From Caenorhabditis remanei (lineage: Eukaryota; Nematoda; Chromadorea; Rhabditida; Rhabditidae), in NCBI RefSeq assembly GCF_010183535.1, contig NC_071331.1, positions 21,452,001-21,516,000 on the forward strand: a stretch of 64,000 nucleotides of DNA, read 5' to 3'. The notes beneath the pieces were generated by a model. That model was given only the letters and a program-made list of their open reading frames with translations. It was not told the DNA's origin and did no database searches. How positions within the stretch are numbered: the first letter of the stretch is position 1; every line of letters starts with the position of its first letter. Of this stretch, positions 63,038 through 64,000 are shown one piece after another. A program made the position numbers and the translations under genes.

Positions 63038-64000
63038 CTCAAAATGCTTCAAAATATAACAATATCGAGCTCAAAATTTCAGAAATTCCACGAGGAATTC
63101 AGATATTTGCACGATTTTATGTTTTAATGATATAAATTTTAAAGATATTGAAAATTACAAAACTTTTTTTTAATGAAAACAATTTTCTCCAAAATAAGCA
63201 GAACAATAAACCATTTTCCCCTCTGTAACAACATTCCTCCGCACAGATGTAATTATCATTAGTCTTCTCTCTCCTGTTTTTTAGTCAAAAAAGAGGGGAG
63301 AAACCACCGAAAAAAAGAGGGGCAAAGCGGTGACACAAGTGGAACGATAAAGATTTCAATCTGGAGATAAGGAGACGGCAGAAACAACACATTCTTCTTC
63401 TTATAATTATAAGATTTTTGAGGCTTGAGGCTGAGAAAAAATATATAAATTGGATGGAAAATTTGCGTTTTAAGGAGATAATTGATGGTGGATTAGAGAG
63501 GGGACAGGATTGACCTACAACTATTTGTTTGGCTGGGCGAAACACATACAAATTGGCCAAAAAATCGGTGAAAAACTTTTGAAATATCGGTTAAATCACT
63601 GAAAACAAAATTTAGTCCAGATTTTGGCCTAGAAACCTCGATTTTTCGATTTCTAGGCTACTATAATTAAAAATAACTGTCAAATTTGAATTTTCCGTAA
63701 AATTTCTGCAATTTTGAGCCCCATATTGCGATATTTTGGAGCAATTTGAGATGGGTGGCCTAGAAACCCAAATTTTCGGATTTCTAGGCCACCGACCGTT
63801 CTTTGTGCATTCTGATGATTTTTGATGACTTTTTTCTACAGAATTTTAGGATTAAATAATGTTAATACTATATGAAATGTAAAAATACAAAAAACAAATT
63901 TCAAAAAAAAAATTGCGAGTTTTTTTCTCGAAAATTAAACAAAATAAATAGCTGGAATTCTTGATAGCTGAAAAAAAATCGTGGTTGTATCTAGATTTCT
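63038..64000. repeat. Terminal repeat-rich, gene-free stretch
   Basis: 63240-63360 is a copy of 46915-47020. 63600-63800 contains two inverted-like copies of the CCTAGAAACC/GGTTTCTAGG phrase. A 91-codon minus-strand ORF (63285-63560) overlaps the repeat and has no recognisable domain, so it is not called. Confidence 0.5.

Noticed and set aside
1..64000. tRNA, rRNA, snRNA or CRISPR features
   Set aside because: I saw no convincing tRNA box A/B pair with cloverleaf, no conserved rRNA or snRNA blocks, and no array of equal spaced repeats. A tRNAscan-SE and Infernal run would be decisive.

Overview
The window is nuclear DNA from a nematode, almost certainly a Caenorhabditis species. The evidence is short introns with TTTCAG acceptors, compact AT-rich intergenic DNA, and a dense cluster of the rhabditid-specific F-box plus FBA_2 gene family (called fbxb in C. 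elegans). A second family of secreted VWA-like/CUB-like proteins and several TA-flanked mariner-type elements fit the same picture. I cannot name the species from sequence alone. I recognised no rRNA, tRNA, CRISPR array or operon.

From about 0.2 to 57.6 kb the window is a birth-and-death array of F-box/FBA_2 genes. All use one architecture. Exon 1 begins with ATGACGT and encodes the F-box. Exon 2, about 800 nt, encodes most of the FBA_2 domain. Exon 3, usually 139 nt, encodes the RADGVTATV...VWPE tail. By summing exons I find ten copies whose three-exon (or intron-fused) reading frame closes exactly: starts at 1424, 3544, 9256, 10946, 12567 and 52381 (- strand), 18090, 39699 and 55749 (+), 54189 (-), plus 55493 (-), which has lost its second intron. 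One more (39558, -) is open but stops just before exon 3. The remaining copies are broken by stop codons, deletions, a frameshift or transposon insertions, and there are many orphan exons. Two block duplications are visible: genes at 9.7-13.6 kb versus 36.7-40.8 kb, and 0.2-2.3 kb versus 51.2-54.4 kb. Several copies sit head to head around short palindromic promoters.

Interleaved are three multi-exon genes (13.8-15.2, 44.4-46.2 and 47.8-49.2 kb, all - strand) and one truncated copy (5.8-6.3 kb, +) of a secreted VWA-like plus CUB-like protein of the kind linked to intestinal pathogen response. Their upstream regions carry repeated TTATCAGT/ACTGATAA (intestinal GATA-factor type) sites. Two paralogous small zinc-finger genes lie at 42.7-43.0 and 57.7-58.1 kb.

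Mobile DNA is abundant. It includes a 6.2 kb DNA transposon with about 785 bp terminal inverted repeats and a multi-exon DDE-type transposase with a C2H2 finger (19.45-25.69 kb), and a 3.8 kb CR1/jockey-like non-LTR retrotransposon that split an F-box gene (31.2-35.0 kb). Two mariner/Tc1-superfamily elements lie at 6.6-7.9 and 27.9-29.2 kb, the second inside an F-box gene. Two separate families of hAT-like MITEs have 8-bp target duplications, and there are several foldback repeats. The last 6 kb (58-64 kb) is T-rich, repeat-derived DNA with no gene I can support.

Functionally, the F-box proteins would be substrate adaptors of SCF (Skp1-Cullin-F-box) ubiquitin ligases with fast-evolving FBA_2 recognition domains. 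Mixing them with secreted CUB-like genes is typical of chromosome-arm clusters for environmental or immune response. That functional reading is inference.
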